From contig CABJAP010000002.1 in NCBI GenBank assembly GCA_902363595.1, positions 170,348 through 234,347 on the forward strand: a stretch of 64,000 bases of DNA, read 5' to 3'. The notes beneath the pieces were generated by a model. That model made no database searches. It saw nothing but the letters and a program-made list of their open reading frames with translations, and was not told where the DNA came from. The stretch comes from Clostridia bacterium (GTDB taxonomy: Bacteria; Bacillota; Clostridia; Peptostreptococcales; Anaerovoracaceae). This document shows positions 54,384 through 62,698 of the stretch, one piece after another; the stretch's first letter is position 1; every line of letters begins with the position of its first letter. The position numbers and the translations under genes were made by a program.

Positions 54384-54763
54384 TTCCAGCCCTCCTTCTC
54401 ATTCAATACTTCTTCAAAGAGACGTCGAATTTCTGGCGGGGTGACACCCAGATAAAAGAGCTCTGCGACTTCATTGCGGATCCGATCCATGACTTCAGCC
54501 ACTTTCTTGGGATCAGCGTTGGCATTCGCCTGGTCAGCGGCAAATGTACCCAGCCCGGATGAAGTATAGACATAGCCCTGCCGTTCCAGTTCCCGGTATG
54601 CCTTTTGAACGGTGTTTGGATTCACAGTCAGCATTCGGGACAGCTCCCGAACAGAAGGCAATTTTTCTCCGCTCTTCAAAACGCCGGAAATAATCATCTC
54701 TTTTAAGTTGTCAACCACCTGCTCGTAAATGGATTTACGGCTTTTTAGGTCCAGTTGAAACAT
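54380..54763 (-). CDS. GntR-family (YtrA subfamily) transcriptional regulator
   Basis: The 127-aa protein has an N-terminal winged helix (YEQVVDNLKEMIISGVLKSGEKLPSVRELSRMLTVNPNTVQKAYRELERQG, quoted as positions 13-63) and only a short C-terminal helical tail. That size and lack of an effector domain identify the YtrA subgroup. Such repressors bind palindromes in their own promoter and are released by unknown signals. A perfect 10-bp inverted repeat overlaps its promoter (54796-54820). The ribosome site is weak (GGGGG 10 nt upstream). Confidence 0.9.
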   Translation of the reverse strand: MFQLDLKSRKSIYEQVVDNLKEMIISGVLKSGEKLPSVRELSRMLTVNPNTVQKAYRELERQGYVYTSSGLGTFAADQANANADPKKVAEVMDRIRNEVAELFYLGVTPPEIRRLFEEVLNEKEGWK

Positions 54764-54795
54764 ACGGCAAGAACCCCCATTCTTTTAGTATATTA

Positions 54796-54825
54796 AGTGT
54801 ACTATCTCGCATAGTACACTGTCAA
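54796..54825 (-). promoter_or_regulatory. GntR operator and promoter of the ABC operon
   Basis: On the minus strand the -35 TTGACA (54820-54825) and -10 TACACT (54796-54801) are 18 bp apart. AGTGTACTAT-N5-ATAGTACACT (54796-54820), a perfect palindrome, fills the spacer and overlaps both boxes. A repressor bound there would block RNA polymerase. Confidence 0.8.
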
Positions 54826-54833
54826 GAGGAATC

Positions 54834-54862
54834 TTTACGAGCCGCTGAAAAAATGGTATAGT
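54834..54862 (+). promoter_or_regulatory. Promoter of sppA
   Basis: TTTACG (54834-54839), a 17-bp spacer and TATAGT (54857-54862) with TGG before it (extended -10). It points away from the GntR promoter, whose -35 lies 9 bp away. Confidence 0.65.
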
Positions 54863-54909
54863 AAACACATCAGAAAAGCGGCTGCGCCGCAGAGAAAGGG
54901 GAAACATAC

Positions 54910-56163
54910 ATGAATGGAAGCAAAAAACCCGTGATCAGCGCCCCCGATAGCAATGGGGTCCGCTATTATCAAATGGGGCAGCAGGTCTCTGAGCCCGCGC
55001 CGCCATCCGGTGAAACAGGCAGCCAGCCGCAAGAGGAAGAGACGGCACTTCCAGTTTTTGAAGAAGGCGGGGAACTTGATCAGGCGGCAGATGGGAATAT
55101 AAAACCAGGGGAGGAAGCAGGTTCCGGAGGAGCGGGCGGATCTGGAATTCCGCCGGAGGCATGCAGCGGTGGACCTGGGGGACCCGGGGGCCGGAAAAAA
55201 TCGCTGAAAAAGCCGCTGATCATCTTTGGCTGTATTCTGCTGGCCATGGTCCTTTTGGGCGTGTCCTGCAGCCGGATGGAGCGAAATTCCGACAGCCAGT
55301 ACGCCAAGATCAGCGATGACCATATCAGCGTGCTGCATATTAACGGAACTATCAGCGGCGAAAGCAGCGATTCACTGTACAGTGAGAACACCTATAATCA
55401 TCAGTGGGTTCTCAATCGGCTGGACGACGCAATCGGCAATCCCAACAATAAAGGGCTGATTCTTTATGTCAATACGCCGGGCGGTGGAGTTTACGAAACG
55501 GATGAGATTTATCTCAAAGTAAAAGAATATCAACAGACAGGAAGGCCAGTTTATTCAGCAATGGGGTCCATGGCGGCTTCCGGAGGCTACTATCTTTCCG
55601 CGCCTGCAGACAAGATTATTGCCAACCGCAACTGTTGGACCGGCTCTATCGGTGTGACCATCGGCACACTTTTCGACGTTTCTGAGTTTTTGCAGAAATA
55701 TGGGATCAAAACGGTAACCATCACATCGGGAAAAAACAAGGCCATGGGGAGTTATGTCGATCCAATGACAAAGGAACAAAAAGAAATTTTTCAATCTCTG
55801 GTTGACGAAGCTTATGAGCAGTTTGTAGGAATTGTTGCCGAGGGAAGGCATATGGACGTAAGTCAGGTGAAAAAACTGGCTGACGGCAGAATTTACACGG
55901 CAAAACAGGCGTTGTCCAACGGGCTCATTGATCAGATCGGAACGCTGGATGAAGCTGTTTCCGACATAAAGAACCAGTATGGCCTTGAAGAATGTGAAGT
56001 TTACAATATGAAATACGAAAACACAAGTCTGCTGGGCGGGCTTTTGGGACAGATAAAGGAGCTGAACAAAGGCGGAAGCAAGGGCGATGTGGCAGCATTA
56101 CTGGAGCTGATGAGCGATCAGGGCGAGGTGCCCATCAGCTATATGTCGGAGCTTCGCAAATAA
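54910..56163 (+). CDS. sppA: Signal peptide peptidase SppA (S49)
   Basis: A membrane-bound serine protease that degrades cleaved signal peptides. The 417-aa protein has an unusual cytoplasmic N-terminal tail of about 95 residues rich in Gly, Pro and Glu, one transmembrane helix (about 100-122) and an S49 domain. The nucleophile is Ser224 (MAASGGYY), and the general-base Lys is probably Lys277 (SGKNKAMGS). NTPGGGVYETDEI and the TAKQALSNGLIDQIG stretch are also conserved. AAAGGGG 9 nt upstream sets the start. A strong terminator follows. Confidence 0.93.
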   Translation: MNGSKKPVISAPDSNGVRYYQMGQQVSEPAPPSGETGSQPQEEETALPVFEEGGELDQAADGNIKPGEEAGSGGAGGSGIPPEACSGGPGGPGGRKKSLKKPLIIFGCILLAMVLLGVSCSRMERNSDSQYAKISDDHISVLHINGTISGESSDSLYSENTYNHQWVLNRLDDAIGNPNNKGLILYVNTPGGGVYETDEIYLKVKEYQQTGRPVYSAMGSMAASGGYYLSAPADKIIANRNCWTGSIGVTIGTLFDVSEFLQKYGIKTVTITSGKNKAMGSYVDPMTKEQKEIFQSLVDEAYEQFVGIVAEGRHMDVSQVKKLADGRIYTAKQALSNGLIDQIGTLDEAVSDIKNQYGLEECEVYNMKYENTSLLGGLLGQIKELNKGGSKGDVAALLELMSDQGEVPISYMSELRK

Positions 56164-56176
56164 GGTGATTGGTCTG

Positions 56177-56208
56177 ACGGGGGCGCGGCGCAAGCGGCCC
56201 CCGTTTTT
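56177..56208 (+). terminator. Intrinsic terminator after sppA
   Basis: ACGGGGGC (56177-56184) and GCCCCCGT (56197-56204) form an 8-bp GC-rich stem followed by T5. Confidence 0.88.
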
Positions 56209-56299
56209 AGAAGCGTGCCTGGCCGGGAGTCTTGTGCAAATAGCCAGGGGTTCTGGCGGGGTATGGATGAACGTTACCACAACCACGGAGGAAAAAACT

Positions 56300-56974
56300 A
56301 TGAACCGAATTTTAATAATCGAGGATGATCCCACTCTCAATGAAGGAATTGCCATGACCCTGGAGGGACCGGACGTTCATCTGCAGCGGGCGGAAACCCT
56401 CAAACAAGCCAGAGAAATCATAAAGGCGCAGCTGCCGGATTTGATTCTCCTGGATGTGAACCTGCCCGACGGCAATGGATTTGAATTTTGTAAAGAACTC
56501 AGGCAGCAGACGGACCTGCCGATTATTTTTCTCACGGCCAACGATATGGAGCTGGACATCGTCCGCGGACTGGAGCTGGGCGGAGATGATTATATTACCA
56601 AGCCTTTCAGCCTGATGATCCTGCGGGCCAGGGTCAACTCCGTGCTGCGGCGCCGAGGAGATAAGCAGACTGCGGAGCAGAGTGCTCTTTTCCGCAGCGG
56701 CGGCCTGAATTTGGATTTTTACAATATGAATTTTTCAAGAGACGGACAACCGGTCATCCTCAGCAGGACGGAACAAAAATTGCTCAAGCTGCTGGTGGTC
56801 AACCAGGGACAGGTTTTATCCAAAGAACTGCTTTTGGATCGGGTATGGGGGACCGAATATGTGGACGACCATGCGCTGACGGTGACCATAAAGCGGCTGC
56901 GGGACAAGCTGGGCACCAGGCAGATCAAAAGCATCTATGGGATCGGATACAGATGGGAGCAAGAAGATGAATGA
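56300..56974 (+). CDS. OmpR/PhoB-family response regulator
   Basis: The 224-aa protein has a receiver domain (IIEDDPTLNEG; phospho-acceptor Asp52 in LILLDVNLPDG; FLTAND; DDYITKPF) and a C-terminal winged-helix DNA-binding domain ending GIGYRW. GGAGG at 56287-56291 is 8 nt from ATG 56300. The open frame reaches back to 56165, but that part covers the sppA terminator and is not coding. It overlaps the kinase gene by 8 bp and probably regulates the ABC transporter at 58078-61146. Confidence 0.95.
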   Translation: MNRILIIEDDPTLNEGIAMTLEGPDVHLQRAETLKQAREIIKAQLPDLILLDVNLPDGNGFEFCKELRQQTDLPIIFLTANDMELDIVRGLELGGDDYITKPFSLMILRARVNSVLRRRGDKQTAEQSALFRSGGLNLDFYNMNFSRDGQPVILSRTEQKLLKLLVVNQGQVLSKELLLDRVWGTEYVDDHALTVTIKRLRDKLGTRQIKSIYGIGYRWEQEDE

Positions 56975-57989
56975 ACAAAGGCAAATCAGTAATAAATGGT
57001 TTTATAAGGTTTATGGAATTTATGGCGCTGTTTTCATTTTAATCTGCGCAGGGCTCACAGCAGTTTGTTTCCTGGACATCTACATTCGGTTTATCGTACC
57101 CGCCGCTCTGGCGCTCCTGGCCTTGACGGCGGTTTTGTTTGTGCTGCATCTCAAACAAGGTGTGCTGTTGATTTTTGATCAATGCAATGAACTTCTGGAT
57201 CAGGCGATTGCCGGCAGCCCGCTGCCCATGGTCAATGAAGAAACCGAACTTGCGGCCTTTGCGGTTAAGCTGGCAAGATTTGTGGCTATGCGGGATAAAG
57301 CCTTCCAAGATGCTAAAGTACAGAAAACCCAAATTGAAACGCTGCTGGCGGATATTTCCCATCAAACGAAAACACCCATCGCCAACATTCTCCTTTATAG
57401 CCAGCTGATTGCGGAAAGATCCCTTGAAAACCGAGAGCTGATTGAAAAGCTGGCCAGTCAGTCAGAAAAACTGCAGTTTTTAATCCGCAGGCTGGTGGAA
57501 ATGTCCCGATTGGAAAACGGCATTATACGATGTGACGTCAGGGAGGGGCAGCTGCGCGATTTTCTCCTTCAGGTTATCGGCGACTATTATGATAAGGCGC
57601 AAGGGAAAAATCAGGAGATTCTGCTGGAATGTCCCCAGGATGCCGCCGCTGTTTTTGACAGCAAGTGGCTCAGGGAAGCGGTGGGAAATATTGTTGATAA
57701 CGGGATTAAGTATACTCCCATTGGAGGCAGTATCAAGCTTTCGGTAACCATCTACGAAATGTTTGCAAGGATTGATATTTCCGATACGGGACGGGGTATC
57801 ACGGAAGAGGACATTCCTAAGATCTTTGAAAGATTCTACCGGGGCGCGGACGCCGCCGCTGACGAAGGTCTGGGCCTGGGACTCTATCTTGCCCGGGAAA
57901 TGATAAGCGCCCAGAGGGGATATATAAAAGTGAGCTCTGAGCCGGAAAAAGGCAGCTGCTTCAGCGTTTTTATTCCGGCCTTTGCCTGA
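56967..57989 (+). CDS. Histidine kinase with two helices and very short outer loop
   Basis: The 340-aa protein has helices at about 13-34 and 41-62 joined by only about 6 residues, so it has no extracellular sensor domain. HisKA follows with His132 (DISHQTKTP), then the ATPase domain (NIVDNGIKYTP, DTGRGITEEDI, FERFYRG, GLGLGLYLA). Small kinases of this BceS type sense the state of a partner ABC transporter in the membrane. The transporter next door fits. GGGAG upstream supports ATG 56967; a longer frame begins at 56937. Confidence 0.93.
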   Translation: MNEQRQISNKWFYKVYGIYGAVFILICAGLTAVCFLDIYIRFIVPAALALLALTAVLFVLHLKQGVLLIFDQCNELLDQAIAGSPLPMVNEETELAAFAVKLARFVAMRDKAFQDAKVQKTQIETLLADISHQTKTPIANILLYSQLIAERSLENRELIEKLASQSEKLQFLIRRLVEMSRLENGIIRCDVREGQLRDFLLQVIGDYYDKAQGKNQEILLECPQDAAAVFDSKWLREAVGNIVDNGIKYTPIGGSIKLSVTIYEMFARIDISDTGRGITEEDIPKIFERFYRGADAAADEGLGLGLYLAREMISAQRGYIKVSSEPEKGSCFSVFIPAFA

Positions 57990-58077
57990 AAAATATCAAA
58001 ACTGTTACTTTTCCGAGAGAGTCTGGTTACTATTATCCATTAGACTATAGCCATAATAAACGAGGAGGGGCAAAAAG

Positions 58078-58746
58078 ATGTCTGTATTAAAAACAGTAAA
58101 CTTAAAAAAATATTATGGCAAGGGAGCAAGCCTTGTAAAAGCGCTGGACGGCGTGAATCTGGAAGTGAAGCAGGGAGAATTTGTAGCCATCGTGGGAACA
58201 TCCGGAAGCGGCAAGAGTACGCTGCTGCACATGATGGGCGGACTGGATCGGGCCACGGAAGGGAAGGTATACATCAATGATCACGATATTTTTTCCATGA
58301 AAGATGATGAACTGACTATTTTCAGAAGAAGGAATATCGGGTTTGTGTTTCAGAACTATAACCTGGTGCCGATTTTAAATGTATATGAAAACATTGTGCT
58401 GCCCATGGAACTGGATGGACACAGAGCAGAGCGGGGATATGTGGACCATATCATACACATTCTGGGCCTGACGGAAAAAAAGACCCAGATGCCCAATCAG
58501 CTTTCCGGCGGACAGCAGCAGAGAGTGGCGATCGCGCGGGCCCTGGCGACAAAGCCGGCGATCATCCTCGCCGATGAGCCGACGGGAAACCTGGACAGTG
58601 CCACAAGCCAGGATGTGATCAGTCTGCTCAAGACCACCAGCCGCGAGTTCGAACAGACCATGGTGATGATTACCCATAATGAAGAAATCGCCCAGACGGC
58701 TGACCGCATCGTTCGCATTGAAGACGGAAAGATCGTCAGAAGGTAG
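58078..58746 (+). CDS. ABC transporter ATPase (MacB/BceA type)
   Basis: The 222-aa ATPase has GTSGSGKST (Walker A), the QNYNLVPILNVYENI Q-loop, LSGGQQQRVAIARALA and ILADEPTGNLDS (Walker B). All are typical of the MacB/LolD/BceA branch, which works with FtsX-type permeases. GAGGAGGGG lies 7 nt upstream of the ATG. The 88-bp space after the kinase contains no clear promoter. It is the partner of the permease at 58756. Confidence 0.95.
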   Translation: MSVLKTVNLKKYYGKGASLVKALDGVNLEVKQGEFVAIVGTSGSGKSTLLHMMGGLDRATEGKVYINDHDIFSMKDDELTIFRRRNIGFVFQNYNLVPILNVYENIVLPMELDGHRAERGYVDHIIHILGLTEKKTQMPNQLSGGQQQRVAIARALATKPAIILADEPTGNLDSATSQDVISLLKTTSREFEQTMVMITHNEEIAQTADRIVRIEDGKIVRR

Positions 58747-58755
58747 GTGGCTGGC

Positions 58756-61146
58756 ATGTATGAGACGCAAAATAAAAAGGTGATCAACCGCCTGGCTAAA
58801 TCCGACCTGAAATCGAAAAAGATGGGAAATCTCTTCACCATGATTACCATCGTTATCGCCGCCAGCTTGCTGCTGGTAATGGGCTTGTTTCCCGGAACCG
58901 TAAAACTGGATCTGCAGCGCCAGCTGGAATACGCCCAGGATGTCATGTACATGGGTGTAACCAAAGATCAGATCAAAAATCTGCAAAAGGACGACCGGTT
59001 TTCCTATATGACCTATGATAAGATGGGCGAACGCATGGAAATGGATGACTATATTATTTCCCATGTGTATTTTGACGGCGCTTCAACGAAAATCAAAACA
59101 ACAGAACTGACAGAAGGAAAACTGCCGGAAAAAAAGAACGAGGTTTTAGTATCGAAAGGCTACATGAAAAAAATTGGAAAGAAGGCCGAAGTGGGGACAA
59201 AGATTGAGGTGCCGCTCCTTTCCGGTAAAACAGAAGTGTGTGTTGTTTCAGGCTTTACCAAAGACGTAAAGAATACAAATATTTATCAGATCCGCCATTC
59301 CAGGGCTTATGCGGAAAAGGGGAGTACCTTAAAGGATGTAAACTACGACGTGCTGGCAAAGGTGGCAGGCGCCAAGTCCATGACCCAGGATCAATTTTTA
59401 AACGTGATTCGGGATGCGGCAAAGAAGGCGGCGATTCCCAGAAGCCAGGTGAATGAAAATAACCATTTTGTTGGTACCCTGCCAGCCGGTAAGTTCGATC
59501 CGGAAATGGTGACCATTGCCATTGTGGGAATCATTATCCTGGCAGCCGGAATTATGGTTATCTACAGTATCTTCTATATCTCCGTAACCGGCAAGACAAG
59601 GCAGTATGGACAGCTGCGGACACTGGGCATGACCAGAAAGCAAATCCGAAAGCTTGTCAGGCGGGAAGGCTTTATCCTGGCCCTGCGGTCTCTGCCCATC
59701 GGATTGGCGCTGGGAGGAATCTTCTCTTATGCCGCCAGACCGGGAGGCTTTTCGCTGACCAATACGGTGGTAATGGCATTGATCGTTATAGCCATTATTC
59801 TGATAACCGTTTTGCTATCGGTCCTCAAGCCGGCGAAAATGGCGTCCATGATATCACCGATCGAGGCTGCCAACTACTCGGCTTACCAGGGAGAAGGTGG
59901 GAAAGCGCAGACGAAAAAACTGCAGAGAAAAATCACCCCCTTTACCCTGGCCAAAATGAATAGCGCCAGAAACCGCAAAAAGACTTTTGTAACCATGCTT
60001 TCACTGGGCATTGGAGGCATACTCTTTATCGGCGCCGTTACCTTTGCCGTGTCCATGGATAAAGAAAAATTCGTGCGCCAGGGGCCGTTTGAGGCCGGAG
60101 AATTTGTGATCGAGATCTCCGGCAATGCTTCGGAAACCGCCAAGCATGGTGAAATGGAAATCAAGCTGCAAAAGCCCTTCAGCGATCAGCTTTATGATCA
60201 GGTGAACGACATTCCGGGCGTTAAGAAGATTCACTCTTTTCCGGGCGCGGAGATTGAATACGATTATCAGGATCAAAGCAAGGCTGCTGATACCGTGTCG
60301 TTGTTTACAAGAGACGAAGTACCTGAGATCAAAAAATGCCTTGAGTCCGGCGCTTTGGATTATGATGATATGTTGAAAAATGATAAGATTCTCATTCGCG
60401 GCAATGACCAGGCAGAAGAGATTTTCGGCTGGAGATTTGAAATCGGGGATGAGGTAACACTTCACTATTGGGATGGCAAAGAGAAGACCAAGACCTACCA
60501 GGTGGCAGGGACGATCGATAATTATAAAGATGGCTTTTTAAACGGCTGGTTCCTGCTCCCCGATGAAGAGGTGGAAAGGCAGGTTCCTGGGGTGGATCTG
60601 ACTGATACGTGGATTGTTTCGACAGACCCGGAGTCTACAAACAAGGTGGAGGCTTCTCTGGACCGGCTGATGGAACAGAATCCAAACCTGATCATGACGG
60701 CGCTGAGAACCCACAGGGTTGAATATGAGGCCAGCGCCAACCAGATGATCTTGGCTATCCTCGTTATGGTACTCTTTATCGTACTGTTCAGCATGATCAA
60801 TCTTATCAATACGTTGATTACCAATTTCATGTCCCAGCGAACCGAACTGGCTATGCTTCAGTCCATCGGTATGACAAGAGGGCAGATCAAAACGCTGGTA
60901 ATAGGAGAAGGCTTGGTGCTGGCTGTGGGCAACGTGATCATTTCCCTGATCTTCGGATCTCTTTTGGGCTACGGTGTCTGCAGGCTGTTCGGGTACATGG
61001 GCGTTGATTATATGGTTTACCAATTTCCTTTGGCATATAGTTTGATTTACATTGGGGTCGTGGTACTGGTTCCATGCCTGATTGCGCTCTTTATGATCCG
61101 AAAGTTCAAGGGGCAGAGTCTGGTAGAACGGCTGCGAGAAATATAG
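58756..61146 (+). CDS. FtsX-family ABC transporter permease
   Basis: A permease of about 797 aa with two repeats of the FtsX fold. Helix 1 is near 28-48, an extracellular domain spans about 50-245, helices 2-4 about 250-370, helix 5 near 415-438, a second extracellular domain about 440-655, and helices 6-8 about 665-790. The sequence RTLGMTRKQIRKLVRREG and its echo LQSIGMTRGQIKTLVIGEG mark the two FtsX domains. The start is either GTG 58747 or ATG 58756; AGGTGG upstream fits the ATG. With the kinase it resembles resistance modules that respond to wall-active peptides. Confidence 0.88.
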   Translation: MYETQNKKVINRLAKSDLKSKKMGNLFTMITIVIAASLLLVMGLFPGTVKLDLQRQLEYAQDVMYMGVTKDQIKNLQKDDRFSYMTYDKMGERMEMDDYIISHVYFDGASTKIKTTELTEGKLPEKKNEVLVSKGYMKKIGKKAEVGTKIEVPLLSGKTEVCVVSGFTKDVKNTNIYQIRHSRAYAEKGSTLKDVNYDVLAKVAGAKSMTQDQFLNVIRDAAKKAAIPRSQVNENNHFVGTLPAGKFDPEMVTIAIVGIIILAAGIMVIYSIFYISVTGKTRQYGQLRTLGMTRKQIRKLVRREGFILALRSLPIGLALGGIFSYAARPGGFSLTNTVVMALIVIAIILITVLLSVLKPAKMASMISPIEAANYSAYQGEGGKAQTKKLQRKITPFTLAKMNSARNRKKTFVTMLSLGIGGILFIGAVTFAVSMDKEKFVRQGPFEAGEFVIEISGNASETAKHGEMEIKLQKPFSDQLYDQVNDIPGVKKIHSFPGAEIEYDYQDQSKAADTVSLFTRDEVPEIKKCLESGALDYDDMLKNDKILIRGNDQAEEIFGWRFEIGDEVTLHYWDGKEKTKTYQVAGTIDNYKDGFLNGWFLLPDEEVERQVPGVDLTDTWIVSTDPESTNKVEASLDRLMEQNPNLIMTALRTHRVEYEASANQMILAILVMVLFIVLFSMINLINTLITNFMSQRTELAMLQSIGMTRGQIKTLVIGEGLVLAVGNVIISLIFGSLLGYGVCRLFGYMGVDYMVYQFPLAYSLIYIGVVVLVPCLIALFMIRKFKGQSLVERLREI

Positions 61147-61158
61147 CAATGATCGTCA

Positions 61159-61275
61159 CCCTCAGCGTGTCGCTTTTCAACCACCAGCTCGTGGATGGTG
61201 AAAAGAGTATACGATGCGAGCCCTGTTGAGCATCTTATACCTTGCAACCTGTGTACTTTCAGGGTTCGCTGAGGG
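61159..61275. ncRNA. 117-nt structured element closed by a perfect 9-bp stem
   Basis: CCCTCAGCG (61159-61167) pairs with CGCTGAGGG (61267-61275). Inside are three hairpins. CTTTTCA/TGAAAAG has an internal CCAC/GTGG. A long stem has GTATAC and GATGC on the left and GCATC and TATAC on the right. A short AACCTG/CAGGGTT stem has a bulge. It sits between convergent genes and covers almost the whole gap. Strand and function are unknown: a small RNA, a bidirectional terminator or a palindromic repeat element are possible. Confidence 0.5.
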
Positions 61276-61298
61276 CTGGCGTATTCCATAGGAATTCC

Positions 61299-61787
61299 CT
61301 ATTCAAATAGGACCAGACCGAAATACCGTCCGTCCGCGCCCTTTTCGGTTACCACGTCGATTTCATAGCCATTGGCCCGTACAGTTGCGAAAACATCGAT
61401 GCCGCAGCCTTCCATCGAAGGAATTGTTTTTTTAGGAAAGCGGCATCTGTTCAAGGAACAGGTGCTGCATAGCATGCAGGGGCCGGAGCCGAACGCAATG
61501 GTTTTATAATAACCGTCTAAAAAGAGTTCTCGGGATAAAGCAACGGCAGCCTGCTTGATATCTCCAAGGCGCGAGGTAAAGAGAATGCCTTTGTTAAATG
61601 CATCCAGCATCTTCTGCGTGCGGTCATAGTCCGGCGTATAAGGCGGACAGCACAGGTTGGTGCCGTAGCAATCACATCCATATTGGCAGCGGTAGCGCGT
61701 CCAGGCCGCAGTTTTTACAGTCCTGGCGTCGATGACTTTCGCCTCATCCATCCCCAGACGGCTCAGTAGATCAAAATACTTTTTCAA
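61299..61787 (-). CDS. DUF2284 Cys-rich putative metal-binding protein
   Basis: The 162-aa protein has Cys-rich clusters (RCQYGCDCYGTNLCCPP near residue 33; PCMLCSTCSLNRC near 103; GCGIDVF near 128) typical of DUF2284 proteins, which are suspected metal or Fe-S binders. No enzyme activity is known. The start codon is TTG at 61787, but AGGAGG 6 nt upstream makes it secure. It has its own promoter (61826-61854) and reads toward the structured element. Confidence 0.85.
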   Translation of the reverse strand: MKKYFDLLSRLGMDEAKVIDARTVKTAAWTRYRCQYGCDCYGTNLCCPPYTPDYDRTQKMLDAFNKGILFTSRLGDIKQAAVALSRELFLDGYYKTIAFGSGPCMLCSTCSLNRCRFPKKTIPSMEGCGIDVFATVRANGYEIDVVTEKGADGRYFGLVLFE

Positions 61788-61825
61788 TGGTATCCTCCTT
61801 GGGTAATCGGTTGTCTTTGAGGTAA

Positions 61826-61854
61826 AGTATATAGAACCATAAGAAAATTTGCAA
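61826..61854 (-). promoter_or_regulatory. Promoter of the DUF2284 gene
   Basis: On the minus strand, TTGCAA (61849-61854), a 17-bp spacer and TATACT (61826-61831). Confidence 0.7.
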
Positions 61855-61872
61855 GCTGCACAAAATTTTTAG

Positions 61873-61901
61873 TGTACATTTGGCTTGTTTTTGTGTATAA
61901 T
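61873..61901 (+). promoter_or_regulatory. Promoter of tRNA-Arg
   Basis: TGTACA (61873-61878), a 17-bp spacer and TATAAT (61896-61901). A palindrome ATAATCT-N7-AGATTAT (61900-61920) begins at the -10 and covers the likely start. Confidence 0.6.
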
Positions 61902-61940
61902 AATCTACAGTGCAGATTATTCATATAGTCTGCTGAACAG

Positions 61941-62016
61941 GCTCCCGTAGCTCAGGGGATAGAGCGTCGGTTTCCGAAGCCGTGCGTCGCACGTTCGATT
62001 CGTGTCGGGAGCACCA
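61941..62016 (+). tRNA. tRNA-Arg (anticodon CCG)
   Basis: The acceptor stem GCTCCCG/CGGGAGC, a D-arm with AGCTCAGGGGATAGAGC, the anticodon loop TTTCCGAAG giving CCG, and a T-arm with GTTCGATTC are all present. The 3' CCA is encoded (62014-62016). It reads the rare Arg codon CGG. Confidence 0.97.
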
Positions 62017-62020
62017 CGTA

Positions 62021-62066
62021 AAAACCCGCCATAACGCAGTGTTTCAAGCGTTTGGCGGGTTTTTTG
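62021..62066 (+). terminator. Terminator after tRNA-Arg
   Basis: AAAACCCGCC (62021-62030) pairs with GGCGGGTTTT (62054-62063), followed by more T. AACGC/GCGTT extend the stem inside. Confidence 0.9.
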
Positions 62067-62123
62067 CTTTTGATGAATGAGAAAGGGTCCGCCCGGCACG
62101 CTTAAACAGTGCCAAGCTAACTT

Positions 62124-62480
62124 TTATTTCTCCCCTTTACCAGGACCAATTAGAATACGAATCATAGCATGACAGTGGGCAGCGAGCTCTTCTTTTTCAT
62201 CGTCAGCAAGCGCTGATGCTGCATCACTTAATTGGAATAAAGACAGTAGAAACGCGAGTTCATTTTCTCCGTAGGGATTAGAGAGCAGTGCCAGCGGATC
62301 CGTATTAAGTCCGTCAGCGACTACTTCAACTGTATCAATTCTTGAGCTGCTGTTTCCTTTCAGTATGTCCTGCAACGTAGTCCGTGAGATGCCAATTTCA
62401 TTTGAAAACTCAGCCAGCGTCTTGTTGCTGTTTTTATAAGCGATCTTCACACTGTTGGAAAAATTATCTTGCAATGTCAT
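62124..62480 (-). CDS. XRE-family helix-turn-helix regulator
   Basis: The 118-aa protein has a Cro/CI-type helix-turn-helix at about residues 8-60 (NKTLAEFSNEIGISRTTLQDILKG) and a short C-terminal helical part rich in Ala/Glu. AGGGAGGG 5 nt upstream of ATG 62480 sets the start; the frame continues to 62597 but that part is the intergenic operator region. Divergent from the recombinase gene, it probably represses itself and perhaps the recombinase through the ATACC/GGTAT sites at 62541-62565. Confidence 0.85.
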   Translation of the reverse strand: MTLQDNFSNSVKIAYKNSNKTLAEFSNEIGISRTTLQDILKGNSSSRIDTVEVVADGLNTDPLALLSNPYGENELAFLLSLFQLSDAASALADDEKEELAAHCHAMIRILIGPGKGEK

Positions 62481-62540
62481 GTTATCCCTCCCTTCAATCT
62501 TATGGTAAGGGGATTCGACAAAATACGATAGAACAAAGTA

Positions 62541-62565
62541 CCGGTATAACATACCAATATACCGG
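62541..62565. promoter_or_regulatory. Palindromic operator cluster between XRE gene and recombinase
   Basis: CCGGTAT (62541-62547) and ATACCGG (62559-62565) form a perfect inverted repeat; a third half-site ATACC (62551-62555) makes a second palindrome GGTAT-AAC-ATACC. On the minus strand a weak promoter TTGTCC-N17-TATGTT overlaps it. The 218-bp space contains no gene. Confidence 0.6.
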
Positions 62566-62698
62566 CCAAAGGACAATCCTGTTGAGAAAACGGTCAAATT
62601 GTTGAAATTGCAGACGCCGTAGGGCCGAAAGCGAACAAAAAACGGTTAAGGAATCTGTTACGAAGCCATAATAATATTAACGAAATGGGGTGATAAAA

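Noticed and set aside
60538..61149. Long minus-strand frame inside the FtsX permease gene (similar ones at 45633-46235, 47143-47754, 49103-49711, 58375-59064)
   Set aside because: Antisense shadows of well-identified genes caused by codon bias; no ribosome sites or domains.
61159..61275. 5S rRNA or SRP RNA for the 117-nt element
   Set aside because: Length fits 5S, but neither the conserved loop sequences of 5S nor the GGAA-loop helix of SRP RNA is present.
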